Shown piece by piece: positions 54,720 through 62,665 of a stretch of DNA of 64,000 nucleotides. Within the stretch, counting starts at the first letter, position 1. The number at the start of each line of letters is the position of its first letter. The notes under the pieces are model-generated. The model did not search any database, was not told where the DNA came from, and saw only the letters and a program-made list of their open reading frames with translations. The position numbers were made by a program, and so were the translations under genes. This DNA is from Muribaculaceae bacterium Isolate-037 (Harlan) (lineage in GTDB: Bacteria; Bacteroidota; Bacteroidia; Bacteroidales; Muribaculaceae): NCBI GenBank assembly GCA_003762615.1, contig RIAZ01000005.1, forward strand, positions 62,001 through 126,000, written 5' to 3'.

Positions 54720-56234
54720 CTATTTGCCGATGCAGAAGTGGGAGAAGATGTTGTGGAGGAGGGTGTCGGGGGTGATGGCGCCGGTGATGGTGCCGAGGTG
54801 GTGGAGGGTCTCGCGGATGTCTTGGGCGATGAAGTCGGCGGTGACGCCGTTTTGGATGGCGTCGATGGCGCGGCGGAGGGAGTCGGAGCCGTGGGTGAGG
54901 GCTTCGTAGTGGCGGCTGTTGGTCACGATTAGTTCGTTCTGGGGGTCGATGTCGCCGTAGGTGAGACGGGTGAGGCGTTGTCGGAGTTCGTCAAGGCCTT
55001 GACCGGTCTTTGTGCTGAATGGTAGTATGTCGGGGGTGTTGTTTGATTCGGGTGGATTGACTGTATTGACTGTATTGACAGGGTTGACGGTATTGACTGT
55101 ATTGACTGTATCGGGTGTATCGGTTGTATCGGTTGTATCGGGTGAAACAGGCGAAACAGGCGAAACGGATGAAACAGGTGAAACAGGTGAAACAGATGTA
55201 TCGGTGGGGGTGAGGTCGGATTTGTTGAGGAGGGTGATTATGGGTTTGTCGGGGTTGGCGGCGCGGAATGCGTTGAGTTCGGCTGTCTGGGACGGGAGGG
55301 GGGAGGTGGGGTCTATGATCCAGATTACGATTACGGCGTCGCGCATCTTTGCGCGTGCACGGTCGATGCCGAGGTTCTCGATGGTGTCTGATGTGGCGCG
55401 TAGTCCGGCGGTGTCGATAAACCGGTAGAGTATGCCGTCGATCTCTAAGGTGTCTTCGATGGAGTCGCGTGTGGTGCCGGGTATGTCGCTTACGATAGCC
55501 TTGTCGTCGCCGACGAGGAGGTTGAGCAGCGATGATTTTCCGGCATTGGGTATTCCGGCTATCACTACGGGCACTCCGTCCTTTATGGCAGCTCCGGAGG
55601 AGTAGGAGGCGGCGAGTCGGTCAATCTTCCGTAGGATCTGATTGGCGAGGGAGAGCAGGTTGGTGCGGTCAGCAAATTCCACGTCCTCTTCCGAGAAGTC
55701 AAGTTCAAGCTCCAGTAGAGAGGCAAATTCCACAAGACGGTCGCGAAGTGTGTTGAGTTCACGGGAGAAGTTGCCGCGTGTCTGTGAGATTGCGAGGTTA
55801 TGTGCGGCACGCGAAGATGATGCTATGAGGTCAGCTACGCCCTCAGCCTGCGCAAGGTCGAGCTTTCCGTTGAGGAAGGCACGTTGGGTAAATTCGCCGG
55901 GCATGGCTGTCCTTGCGCCACGGCGTATGAGGTCGGCAAGCACTTCGCGCTGTATCCATCGTGAACCGTGGAGGGATATCTCCACGATGTTCTCGCCGGT
56001 AAATGATGCCGGTGCACGGAAAATGGTCGCCACAGCCTGATCGAGTGTTGATCCGTCGGTGGCTATGTAGTTGCCTAAATGAGCGGAATGGGAAACCGCC
56101 TCTGTCAGCGGTTTCCCTTTCCAAGCTTTATTTACTATTTCAATCGCGTCGTTTCCCGAAACGCGTATCACGGCTATGCCGCCCGTTCCGGCAGGTGTGG
56201 AAATGGCGGCGATAGTGTCGGAAGTGTTTGTCAT
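54720..56234 (-). CDS. mnmE: tRNA uridine-5-carboxymethylaminomethyl modification GTPase MnmE
   Basis: 504 residues from MTNTSDTIAAISTPAG. I prefer this start to 56249 because it gives a 4-bp ATGA overlap with the upstream nuclease gene. It has the N-terminal folate-binding domain, the helical domain, and an inserted G domain: GIPNAGKSSLLN, DIPGTTRD, DTAG, NKSD. The C-terminus is CIGK, the invariant end with the catalytic Cys. With MnmG it modifies the wobble uridine of several tRNAs. The unusual part is a Ser-Pro-Val / Thr-Asp / Val-Asn-Thr repeat of about 50 residues between NKSD and the G5 loop (STKTG), encoded by 9-bp tandem repeats, so the protein is about 45 residues longer than usual. 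Confidence 0.97.
   Translation of the reverse strand: MTNTSDTIAAISTPAGTGGIAVIRVSGNDAIEIVNKAWKGKPLTEAVSHSAHLGNYIATDGSTLDQAVATIFRAPASFTGENIVEISLHGSRWIQREVLADLIRRGARTAMPGEFTQRAFLNGKLDLAQAEGVADLIASSSRAAHNLAISQTRGNFSRELNTLRDRLVEFASLLELELDFSEEDVEFADRTNLLSLANQILRKIDRLAASYSSGAAIKDGVPVVIAGIPNAGKSSLLNLLVGDDKAIVSDIPGTTRDSIEDTLEIDGILYRFIDTAGLRATSDTIENLGIDRARAKMRDAVIVIWIIDPTSPLPSQTAELNAFRAANPDKPIITLLNKSDLTPTDTSVSPVSPVSSVSPVSPVSPDTTDTTDTPDTVNTVNTVNPVNTVNTVNPPESNNTPDILPFSTKTGQGLDELRQRLTRLTYGDIDPQNELIVTNSRHYEALTHGSDSLRRAIDAIQNGVTADFIAQDIRETLHHLGTITGAITPDTLLHNIFSHFCIGK
55056..55203 (-). repeat. 9-bp tandem repeat inside mnmE
   Basis: About sixteen degenerate 9-bp units in three blocks (TTGACTGTA, TCGGTTGTA and GGCGAAACA types on the + strand). 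Unit length is a multiple of three, so gain or loss of units keeps the frame. It adds residues about 344-393 of MnmE. Confidence 0.85.
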
Positions 56235-57094
56235 TTCGAATTGTTCCATTCTTTAAAAGAGTAGGTTGACTCCACCTGTTTCTCGATATTGTCAGGAAGT
56301 GTGGGGAAGAAATCGTATCCGAGAATCTCCTCCAGTTCGTCGATGCTCATGGCATAATCCTGCATATTGCCGGGGGATGTCATGTTGGGATAGACGAATG
56401 CTATGCCTCTCGGCTGGTCGAGGTAAGGAGCCATCAGCACCTTGAAGAATGCTCCGGGCACTCTCACTCCGGCATCGCCGATACGTTTTGTGTCATTCTT
56501 GTCGTAGAGCGGACCGGCGATTATCATTATCGCGGAGTCACGCTGCGCCCACTGACGCTCTTTGTTTTCGAGAGTCGCCCATGCGCCTGCGTTCAGTGCA
56601 TGTTCCTGCGGGCACATGTTTGCCATCACGAAGCAGTCATACATTGCCTGAGCACTCCATTTCTGGTCGGCGGCGGGGCACATGTGACCGCGGTCGTAGC
56701 CTGAGCGTGTGTAATCCTTTGTAGATGGGCATCCGTCGATATCCGGATTGGTCCAGAAATTATCATCACGCTGAACATCGTTGGCAACTTCCTTGCCGAG
56801 AAGCTCCCAAGCCACGTAGTTAGGAGTGCCATTGTCTTTATTGAACGACACGGTGAATCCCGTGTATTCCTTTATCTGCGAGGTCAGTCCCTTTGGGATA
56901 GAAACAGTCTCAAGATCAGGATAATGATTTGCCCCCGGTTTACCTGTATTCTCTGTATTGCCTGTGTGGTCAGGGTTGTCAGTCTCAGAGCAACCGTTCC
57001 ATCCTGTCATCCCACCTGCCCCCAATAGGAACAGCAATAATAAGAAATTGACAGCATCGTTCCCCTTTTTCTTAGATCTCTTGCGTCTTGCCAT
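56231..57094 (-). CDS. DNA/RNA non-specific endonuclease (NUC1 type), exported
   Basis: 287 residues. A basic N-terminus and hydrophobic stretch (VNFLLLLFLLGAGGMTGW) followed by Cys35 could be a membrane anchor or lipoprotein signal. A short Asn/Thr/Gly repeat (NTENTG) precedes the nuclease domain, which has the catalytic DRGHMCPAAD (about 145-154) and the metal-binding stretch NMCPQEHALNAGAWATLE. All key residues are present. It probably degrades extracellular or periplasmic nucleic acid for nutrition. It overlaps mnmE by 4 bp. Transcription is likely shared with mnmE. Confidence 0.9.
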   Translation of the reverse strand: MARRKRSKKKGNDAVNFLLLLFLLGAGGMTGWNGCSETDNPDHTGNTENTGKPGANHYPDLETVSIPKGLTSQIKEYTGFTVSFNKDNGTPNYVAWELLGKEVANDVQRDDNFWTNPDIDGCPSTKDYTRSGYDRGHMCPAADQKWSAQAMYDCFVMANMCPQEHALNAGAWATLENKERQWAQRDSAIMIIAGPLYDKNDTKRIGDAGVRVPGAFFKVLMAPYLDQPRGIAFVYPNMTSPGNMQDYAMSIDELEEILGYDFFPTLPDNIEKQVESTYSFKEWNNSK

Positions 57095-57192
57095 AAAATT
57101 CGGAATAATTATTTTGTTGAATGATTCATGTGTAAGAAATGGTCAGCGACCATTCCAAAGTTTCATTAATTGATTACAAAATTAAGAATCAT

Positions 57193-57223
57193 TTTGGTAT
57201 GTTGCAAATATCTTGTAATTTTG
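57193..57223 (+). promoter_or_regulatory. Bacteroidetes promoter of bioB
   Basis: TTTG at 57193-57196 and TAATTTTG at 57216-57223 with exactly 19 bp between, a full consensus match. Transcription would start near 57230. Confidence 0.8.
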
Positions 57224-57335
57224 TATCAGAAAAAGCGGAATAATGAAGTATAGACAACTTCAACAGGTTATCGCCTTTTCATTAACTAATCAACGAAAAT
57301 CAGGGTGCATGTCGTATGCACCGGATGGAAAAATT

Positions 57336-58307
57336 ATGACAGACGAAAAAGATCTTCTTCTTCTGAAAGAAAAAGGATTGCGTGGCGAAGGAGTCACCAG
57401 AGAGGAGGCTGACCGGCTTGCCGTATACCCCGACCTTGATAAAGTGTGTGATGCCGCCGGCGAGATATGCCGACGCTGGCAGGGTAGGGAGGTGGATTCC
57501 TGCTCTATCGTGAGTGCGCGTAGCGGACGATGTGGGGAGGACTGCAAATGGTGTGCTCAGGCATCGCGTCATCACACGGGGTGCGTCACGTATAATTTCC
57601 TTGATACGGACGACGTGCTTAAGGCAGCGGAGGCTAATTCCTCGGCGGGTATACGCCGGTTTTCGCTCGTCACAAGCGGACGCACGGTCACGAAGAAGGA
57701 CCTGGAAAAGTTCTGTGAGGTCTTTCGCGAGCTGAGTGAAAAAACGGATCTGTATCTCTGTGCCTCCATGGGACTTCTTGAAGAGGAGGAGATGCAGATG
57801 CTGAGGGATGCCGGGGTGAAGCGTTACCATTGCAATATGGAGACGTCGTCGAAAGTGTTCCCTACTTTATGCACCACCCATACTCCGGAGGATAAGATAC
57901 GCACGATCGGGTATGCCCGGAAGTGTGGCATGGAGGTATGTTCGGGGGGTATAATCGGGATGGGGGAGAGTCTTGCCGACCGTCTGGACTTCGCGTTTGA
58001 GCTTGCGGCGCTTGACGTTGACTCCGTGCCGATCAATATACTGAATCCTATCCCCGGCACACCGCTCGAGAATACCCCGCTCATATCGGAGGAGGATATA
58101 ATACGCACTGTGGCACTCTTCCGCTTCATCATGCCTAAGAAGTCGCTCCGCTTTGCAGGGGGACGTATGCGTCTGAGTCATGAGTCTATGCTCAGGATCA
58201 TGACGGGGGGTATGAACGGGGTGCTTATGGGCGATATGCTCACTACCGTCAGCAACACCATAGCCGACGACCGCCGACTTTTCAAGGAGGCGGGATTGGA
58301 GTTCTGA
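57336..58307 (+). CDS. bioB: Biotin synthase
   Basis: 323 residues from MTDEKDLLLLKEKG, the length expected of BioB. An in-frame ATG at 57243 would add 31 unusual residues and leave a leader of only about 13 nt. The radical SAM motif is SGRCGEDCKWCAQ (CxxxCxxC). Downstream, YNLETS-type text (YHCNMETS), ICSGGI-like VCSGGIIGMGE, NILNPIPGTPL and the GRMRLS arginine/serine motif complete the family pattern. It inserts sulfur into dethiobiotin using a [2Fe-2S] cluster. It stands alone here without other bio genes in view. Confidence 0.95.
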   Translation: MTDEKDLLLLKEKGLRGEGVTREEADRLAVYPDLDKVCDAAGEICRRWQGREVDSCSIVSARSGRCGEDCKWCAQASRHHTGCVTYNFLDTDDVLKAAEANSSAGIRRFSLVTSGRTVTKKDLEKFCEVFRELSEKTDLYLCASMGLLEEEEMQMLRDAGVKRYHCNMETSSKVFPTLCTTHTPEDKIRTIGYARKCGMEVCSGGIIGMGESLADRLDFAFELAALDVDSVPINILNPIPGTPLENTPLISEEDIIRTVALFRFIMPKKSLRFAGGRMRLSHESMLRIMTGGMNGVLMGDMLTTVSNTIADDRRLFKEAGLEF

Positions 58308-58341
58308 TTCAGATGGTGACGTATAGAAAGAGATTGGCGCA

Positions 58342-58896
58342 ATGAGTAAATCAGTATATAAATATGCATCGGAGGCAGGATTGCCGGTGGGTCTGTATCT
58401 CACCGCCATGTCGGCGTGCCTGCTCATGAGCGTGCGTTTCCCATGGCTTCCCACGTTTATCTTCCCGTTGGCATTAGGTTTTCCGGTGCTGCTGTGGTAT
58501 CTGATGAAACGCATATCCGATAAGGAACCCGCCTATCTGAAAGTGTCCGCCCTTTGGCTCGGAGGGATGTATGCCGTGATATTCGGCACTCTGATATGCA
58601 CGCTTCTCTCCGGACTTTACCTTACGTTTGTGGAGCCGGGGTTCATGACGTCATACGTCAGCAATGCCATATCCACGCTTGAATCCTCCCCCATGTCGTC
58701 GGAATATGCCCCGACAATAGATCTTATGCGTGAGGCGATAGAGGCGCGGGTGCTTCCGAGCAGCATGGAGTTTATCAGCGGCATGGGATGGTTCACGTGC
58801 TTTGCCGGATCATTACTTTCGTTGATCCTTGCCGTCGTGATCACGTCGGTCGGGAGGCGGCGCAAGAAGAGGTTAGGGGATGAATTTTTCAGATAA
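58342..58896 (+). CDS. DUF4199-like membrane protein
   Basis: 184 residues with four transmembrane helices (about 14-30, 35-53, 68-92, 147-170) and an extracytoplasmic segment between the last two. It resembles the DUF4199 family, which in Bacteroidetes usually stands directly upstream of a GT2 gene, as here (116 bp gap). Function unknown; it may assist the glycosyltransferase at the membrane. Confidence 0.75.
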   Translation: MSKSVYKYASEAGLPVGLYLTAMSACLLMSVRFPWLPTFIFPLALGFPVLLWYLMKRISDKEPAYLKVSALWLGGMYAVIFGTLICTLLSGLYLTFVEPGFMTSYVSNAISTLESSPMSSEYAPTIDLMREAIEARVLPSSMEFISGMGWFTCFAGSLLSLILAVVITSVGRRRKKRLGDEFFR

Positions 58897-59012
58897 GTCT
58901 GAATTTAGCTCCTTCAATGGATATTTTTTTGTAATTTCGCATCAGGAAGAGGTATGGGTCAGTGCTCCAGCCCGCTTCTGACAATACATCAAACCGCAAA
59001 GAGGTCATAAAG

Positions 59013-59963
59013 ATGGATATATCAGTAGTCATACCATTGTATAACGAAGAGGAGTCGCTGCCTGAACTTTCAGCGTGGATAGAGCGCGTCATGAACGCCA
59101 ACGGCTTCACATACGAGATTCTGTTTATCGACGACGGATCAACCGACAGGTCGCTTTCCGTCATACACGAACTGGCGAAGGGGAATCCCGCCATACATGC
59201 CGTGTCATTTTCCCGCAACTACGGTAAGTCTCCCGCCCTCAACACCGGCTTCCGCCGTGCGAAGGGGGATGTGGTGATCACTATGGATGCCGATCTTCAG
59301 GACAGTCCCGACGAGATACCGGAGCTATACCGCATGATCAAGGAGGATGGCTATGATCTCGTGTCGGGTTGGAAGAAGAAACGCTATGACCCTCTCTCGA
59401 AGACGATTCCTACGAAGCTCTTCAATGCCACGGCACGCAAGGTAAGCGGCATAAAGAATCTCCATGATTTCAACTGCGGACTGAAGGCGTACCGCAACGT
59501 GGTGGTGAAGCATATCGAGGTGTATGGCGACATGCACCGCTATATACCGTATCTGGCGAAGAATGCCGGCTACCGCAATATCGGGGAGAAGGTGGTGCAT
59601 CATCAGGCACGCAAGTATGGGCACACCAAATTCGGGCTCGACCGCTTTATCAACGGCTATCTGGATCTGGGCACGCTCTGGTTTCAGTCAAAATTCGGGG
59701 TCAAGCCTATGCACATCTTCGGATTGCTGGGATCGCTGATGTTTCTCATCGGACTGCTGGCGGTGCTTGTGGTGCTCATCCTCAAGATTGTCAGCATGAA
59801 CAGCGACACGTATCATTTCTACGTCACAAAATCGGTGTATTTCTACCTCTCACTGGCGTCGATGATAATGGGGCTTCAGTTCTTCCTTTCCGGATTTATC
59901 GGGGAGCTGATCACCCGCAATTCGCCGGAGCGTAACAATTATCTGATAGCCGAGGAGTTCTGA
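59013..59963 (+). CDS. GT2 glycosyltransferase (dolichyl/undecaprenyl-phosphate sugar transferase type)
   Basis: 316 residues from MDISVVIPLYNEEESL. It has a GT-A fold with IDDGSTD and the DADLQD metal-binding motif, then FNCGLKAYR and RHGHTKFG-like RKYGHTKFGLDRF. Two C-terminal transmembrane helices (about 230-256 and 270-298) place it in the GtrB/DPM1-like class that moves a sugar from a nucleotide donor to a polyprenyl phosphate. It overlaps the next gene by 1 bp (TGATG). Confidence 0.9.
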   Translation: MDISVVIPLYNEEESLPELSAWIERVMNANGFTYEILFIDDGSTDRSLSVIHELAKGNPAIHAVSFSRNYGKSPALNTGFRRAKGDVVITMDADLQDSPDEIPELYRMIKEDGYDLVSGWKKKRYDPLSKTIPTKLFNATARKVSGIKNLHDFNCGLKAYRNVVVKHIEVYGDMHRYIPYLAKNAGYRNIGEKVVHHQARKYGHTKFGLDRFINGYLDLGTLWFQSKFGVKPMHIFGLLGSLMFLIGLLAVLVVLILKIVSMNSDTYHFYVTKSVYFYLSLASMIMGLQFFLSGFIGELITRNSPERNNYLIAEEF

Positions 59964-60493
59964 TGAAACTGGAGAATATAAAGAGAAAAATATGCAGCAT
60001 GTCGGCGTCAGCGGTCATGCTCGCTGTGGTGGCATTGTCGGGATGTAGCAATGATGAATGTCTTGACAACAAGAATTCATTGCCGCTTGCCGGCTTCTAC
60101 AGCTCCACAACCACTCCGGCATCGATATCGCTGGATTCTATTTCCATCTACGGTATAGGTGCGCCCGGCGACAGCGTGCTCCATGACTCGGTGCGCGGAT
60201 TGTCGCAGAGCTATCTCCCGTTTCGTATTGATGAAGGCACCACCCGCTACGTAATCCGCTATCTTTCCGGACTCTTGGGGAGATATGGCATAGCCGATAC
60301 GATTACCTTTGAGTATGATCCGGTGCCGTTTTTCGTGTCGTCGGCATGTGGGGTGAGCTACGACTATAAGATAAAGGGTATTGAGTCTACCCATTACGTC
60401 ATAGACTCGGTGACGTGTCCGGAGGGAGAGATCACGAATGCCAATAAAGAGAATCTGAAAATCTATTTCAGAGTCGCTACAGAGGAGGAATAG
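59963..60493 (+). CDS. DUF6452-like lipoprotein
   Basis: 176 residues with a lipoprotein signal (LAVVALSGCSND, Cys at about 29). The mature part has the GAPGDSVLHDSV, FRIDEGTTRYVI and YDYKIKGIESTHYVIDSV patterns of the DUF6452 family. In Bacteroidales it is usually followed by a DUF6048 gene, as here after 3 bp. Function unknown. Confidence 0.8.
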   Translation: MKLENIKRKICSMSASAVMLAVVALSGCSNDECLDNKNSLPLAGFYSSTTTPASISLDSISIYGIGAPGDSVLHDSVRGLSQSYLPFRIDEGTTRYVIRYLSGLLGRYGIADTITFEYDPVPFFVSSACGVSYDYKIKGIESTHYVIDSVTCPEGEITNANKENLKIYFRVATEEE

Positions 60494-60496
60494 AAT

Positions 60497-61414
60497 ATGA
60501 AACGTATGATAAAAGCCATATTCCTGACCGTTGTCGCGGTAGGCCTCGGCATCTTCCCCGCCATGGGACAGAAGAAGATCACGCCTGTCGACAAGGATCC
60601 TACAAAACCGCGTCAGCCTGTGCTCCATTACTACGACAAGCATGGAGAGCCGCTTGATGAGCCGGTGCTGTTCCTTGCCGACCTCGACACGGTGGCGAAG
60701 GTGAAGTCCGGTCCGGTCTATCCGTTGCTTCAGTCGGTCAGCATAGGTGCGAATTTCTTTGACGGCATAATGCAGCTTGCCGGGCAGAAGCATGCCAGCT
60801 ATGATCTCTGGGCATCGCTGTCGCTACACAACTGGTTTGAGCCTGTCGTGGAGCTTGGAATAGGCATAGCCGATAACCGTCCGGAGGAGGGTAATTTCCG
60901 ATATAAGGGTAAACCGTCGTTCTATGGAAAGGTCGGTATCAACTATAATTTCCTATATAAGAGCAATCCCGATTATCAGGTGTATCTCGGTCTGCGCGGC
61001 GGCTTCTCCTCATTCCGCTACGACATCACCGACATAACAATCAATTCATCATATTGGGACCAGACAAATCGTTTCTCCCTTACCAATCAGAAGGGGCATG
61101 CATTGTATGGAGAGGTGCTTGCCGGAATAAAGGTGAAGATATGGAACCGGTTGTCGATGGGGTGGAACGTCCGCTTCAAGATAAAGGGTAAGGTGAAGGG
61201 TGGCACTAATTCCAATCCGTGGTTCATACCCGGCTACGGCACCAACTCGTCGCTTGGAGCTACGTTCTCGCTCATCTATACGCTGCCTCTATCGAAGGGG
61301 AAGACCATCAAGGAACTGAAGGATGAGCTGAAGGATGAAATTAAAGAGCAGCTTCCGACTGACAGTATCGGTAGAAGAGGTAATATGGTGGTGGAAGGTA
61401 GGTCAGAGTTATGA
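60497..61414 (+). CDS. DUF6048-like outer-membrane protein
   Basis: 305 residues with a signal peptide (MIKAIFLTVVAVGLGIFPAMG) and a repeated beta-strand pattern typical of a small barrel (LWASLSLHNWFEPVVELGIG, YLGLRGGFSSFRYDI, SMGWNVRFKIKGKV). It pairs with the DUF6452 lipoprotein gene. The C-terminal tail is Lys/Glu-rich. Function unknown; probably outer membrane. Confidence 0.8.
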   Translation: MKRMIKAIFLTVVAVGLGIFPAMGQKKITPVDKDPTKPRQPVLHYYDKHGEPLDEPVLFLADLDTVAKVKSGPVYPLLQSVSIGANFFDGIMQLAGQKHASYDLWASLSLHNWFEPVVELGIGIADNRPEEGNFRYKGKPSFYGKVGINYNFLYKSNPDYQVYLGLRGGFSSFRYDITDITINSSYWDQTNRFSLTNQKGHALYGEVLAGIKVKIWNRLSMGWNVRFKIKGKVKGGTNSNPWFIPGYGTNSSLGATFSLIYTLPLSKGKTIKELKDELKDEIKEQLPTDSIGRRGNMVVEGRSEL

Positions 61415-61480
61415 GTCATGATGAGTCATGCAGTGATTTTGAATTTGATACATGAAATAATAAATATATATGAAATAATA

Positions 61481-61519
61481 AAGGGGATGCAGCCTTATCG
61501 TTATGGGCAGCATCCCCTT
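61481..61519. terminator. Terminator between convergent operons
   Basis: AAGGGGATGC at 61481-61490 pairs with its complement at 61510-61519, followed by GGATTTTTAT. Confidence 0.8.
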
Positions 61520-61586
61520 GGATTTTTATATGACTATTGATGGAATTATCATGCGTAGAGTGTGATTAACTGTTAAGCCACCGTGC

Positions 61587-62588
61587 TTATGCAATTCCGG
61601 AATGGAGGAAGAGGTCGGTGATCCAGATCCAGAGCGGACAGAAACCGATGAAGAGGATTACCGACAGGGTGAGTGAAGAGGTGCCGGTAGCCACGTATGT
61701 GTCGTATTCGTCGGCAATGATTATGCCGGAGAATGCCGGAGGCAACGCGCCTGCCACTACGAGCATCTTCAGATTCAGCGGATCCATGTGGAATATGAGA
61801 CCAAGGGCAAGCAGCACAGCCGGCATGACCACCATCTTCAGTATTGATCCAAGCACCGCCTGCCAGTTGATGCTGACCTTAATGGATGAGAGCGTTATGC
61901 CTGCCGAGAATACTGCAAGAGAGGCGTTGGCTCCCTTGATGAGGTCGAAAGAGGGACTTGCCCATTTAGGCCAGGGGATACCCGCCACTACCCATATCAC
62001 GGCAAGAATTGGAGCCCATGCCACGGGTTGCTTCAGTGCGTTCAGCACCGGTATCCATGCGCTCGGACGCTTCTTCACCACAGCTGCGGTGCCGGATGTG
62101 GTGGCTGCGGCGAGTTGCTGCTTCTCGAGCGAGGCGTTCATGAGCGACAGACCCACCGGAATGCCGACGGCATTCACCACGATGCTGACTATCGCCACCA
62201 CAAGTGCCACACTCGGCGTGGTGCCGAAGATCGGCTCAAGCACGGCGAAGCCGAGGAAGCCGATTGTGGGGCTTCCGCTGATCAATGCCGAGATTGCCGC
62301 GTCGGCTCCGGTGTTTTTCTTGAACATCTTGAACACGTAGTAGACCAACATGAAGCAGAACATGATGCCCACCAGGGAGATGATCGACAGCTTCAGGTCG
62401 CGGGCAAGCATCTCGCGTGTGGACTGCACGATCGAAACGAAAAGGGCTGCCGGTAATGCATAGTCAAGCACCACCTTGTTGAATTTCTTGGAGTCATCCC
62501 CGTTGAAAATCCCCTTCTTGCCGGATATATATCCCGCCAGCATCACCACTATGATAGGGACGATGGCATAAAGTATGATGTGTTCCAT
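61587..62588 (-). CDS. AEC-family transporter, candidate oxalate or malonate carrier
   Basis: 333 residues from MEHIILYAIVPIIVVML. About ten transmembrane helices in the auxin-efflux-carrier fold (KKFNKVVLDYALPAALFVSIV in the first unit, VVAGALPPAFSGIIIADEY in the second). Members transport dicarboxylates or auxin. The gene directly follows oxc on the same strand (77 bp gap), so oxalate or formate is a likely substrate. Substrate is inferred from position only. Confidence 0.85.
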   Translation of the reverse strand: MEHIILYAIVPIIVVMLAGYISGKKGIFNGDDSKKFNKVVLDYALPAALFVSIVQSTREMLARDLKLSIISLVGIMFCFMLVYYVFKMFKKNTGADAAISALISGSPTIGFLGFAVLEPIFGTTPSVALVVAIVSIVVNAVGIPVGLSLMNASLEKQQLAAATTSGTAAVVKKRPSAWIPVLNALKQPVAWAPILAVIWVVAGIPWPKWASPSFDLIKGANASLAVFSAGITLSSIKVSINWQAVLGSILKMVVMPAVLLALGLIFHMDPLNLKMLVVAGALPPAFSGIIIADEYDTYVATGTSSLTLSVILFIGFCPLWIWITDLFLHSGIA

Positions 62589-62665
62589 AATAATATGTTT
62601 GAGGTGTAAAAAAGGGGCCGTCATCCGTTGCCGGACGACGGCAAAACTTGAATAAAAACAGATTA

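Noticed and set aside
55056..55203. CRISPR-like array
   Set aside because: Units are 9 bp, contiguous, without spacers, and stay in frame inside mnmE.
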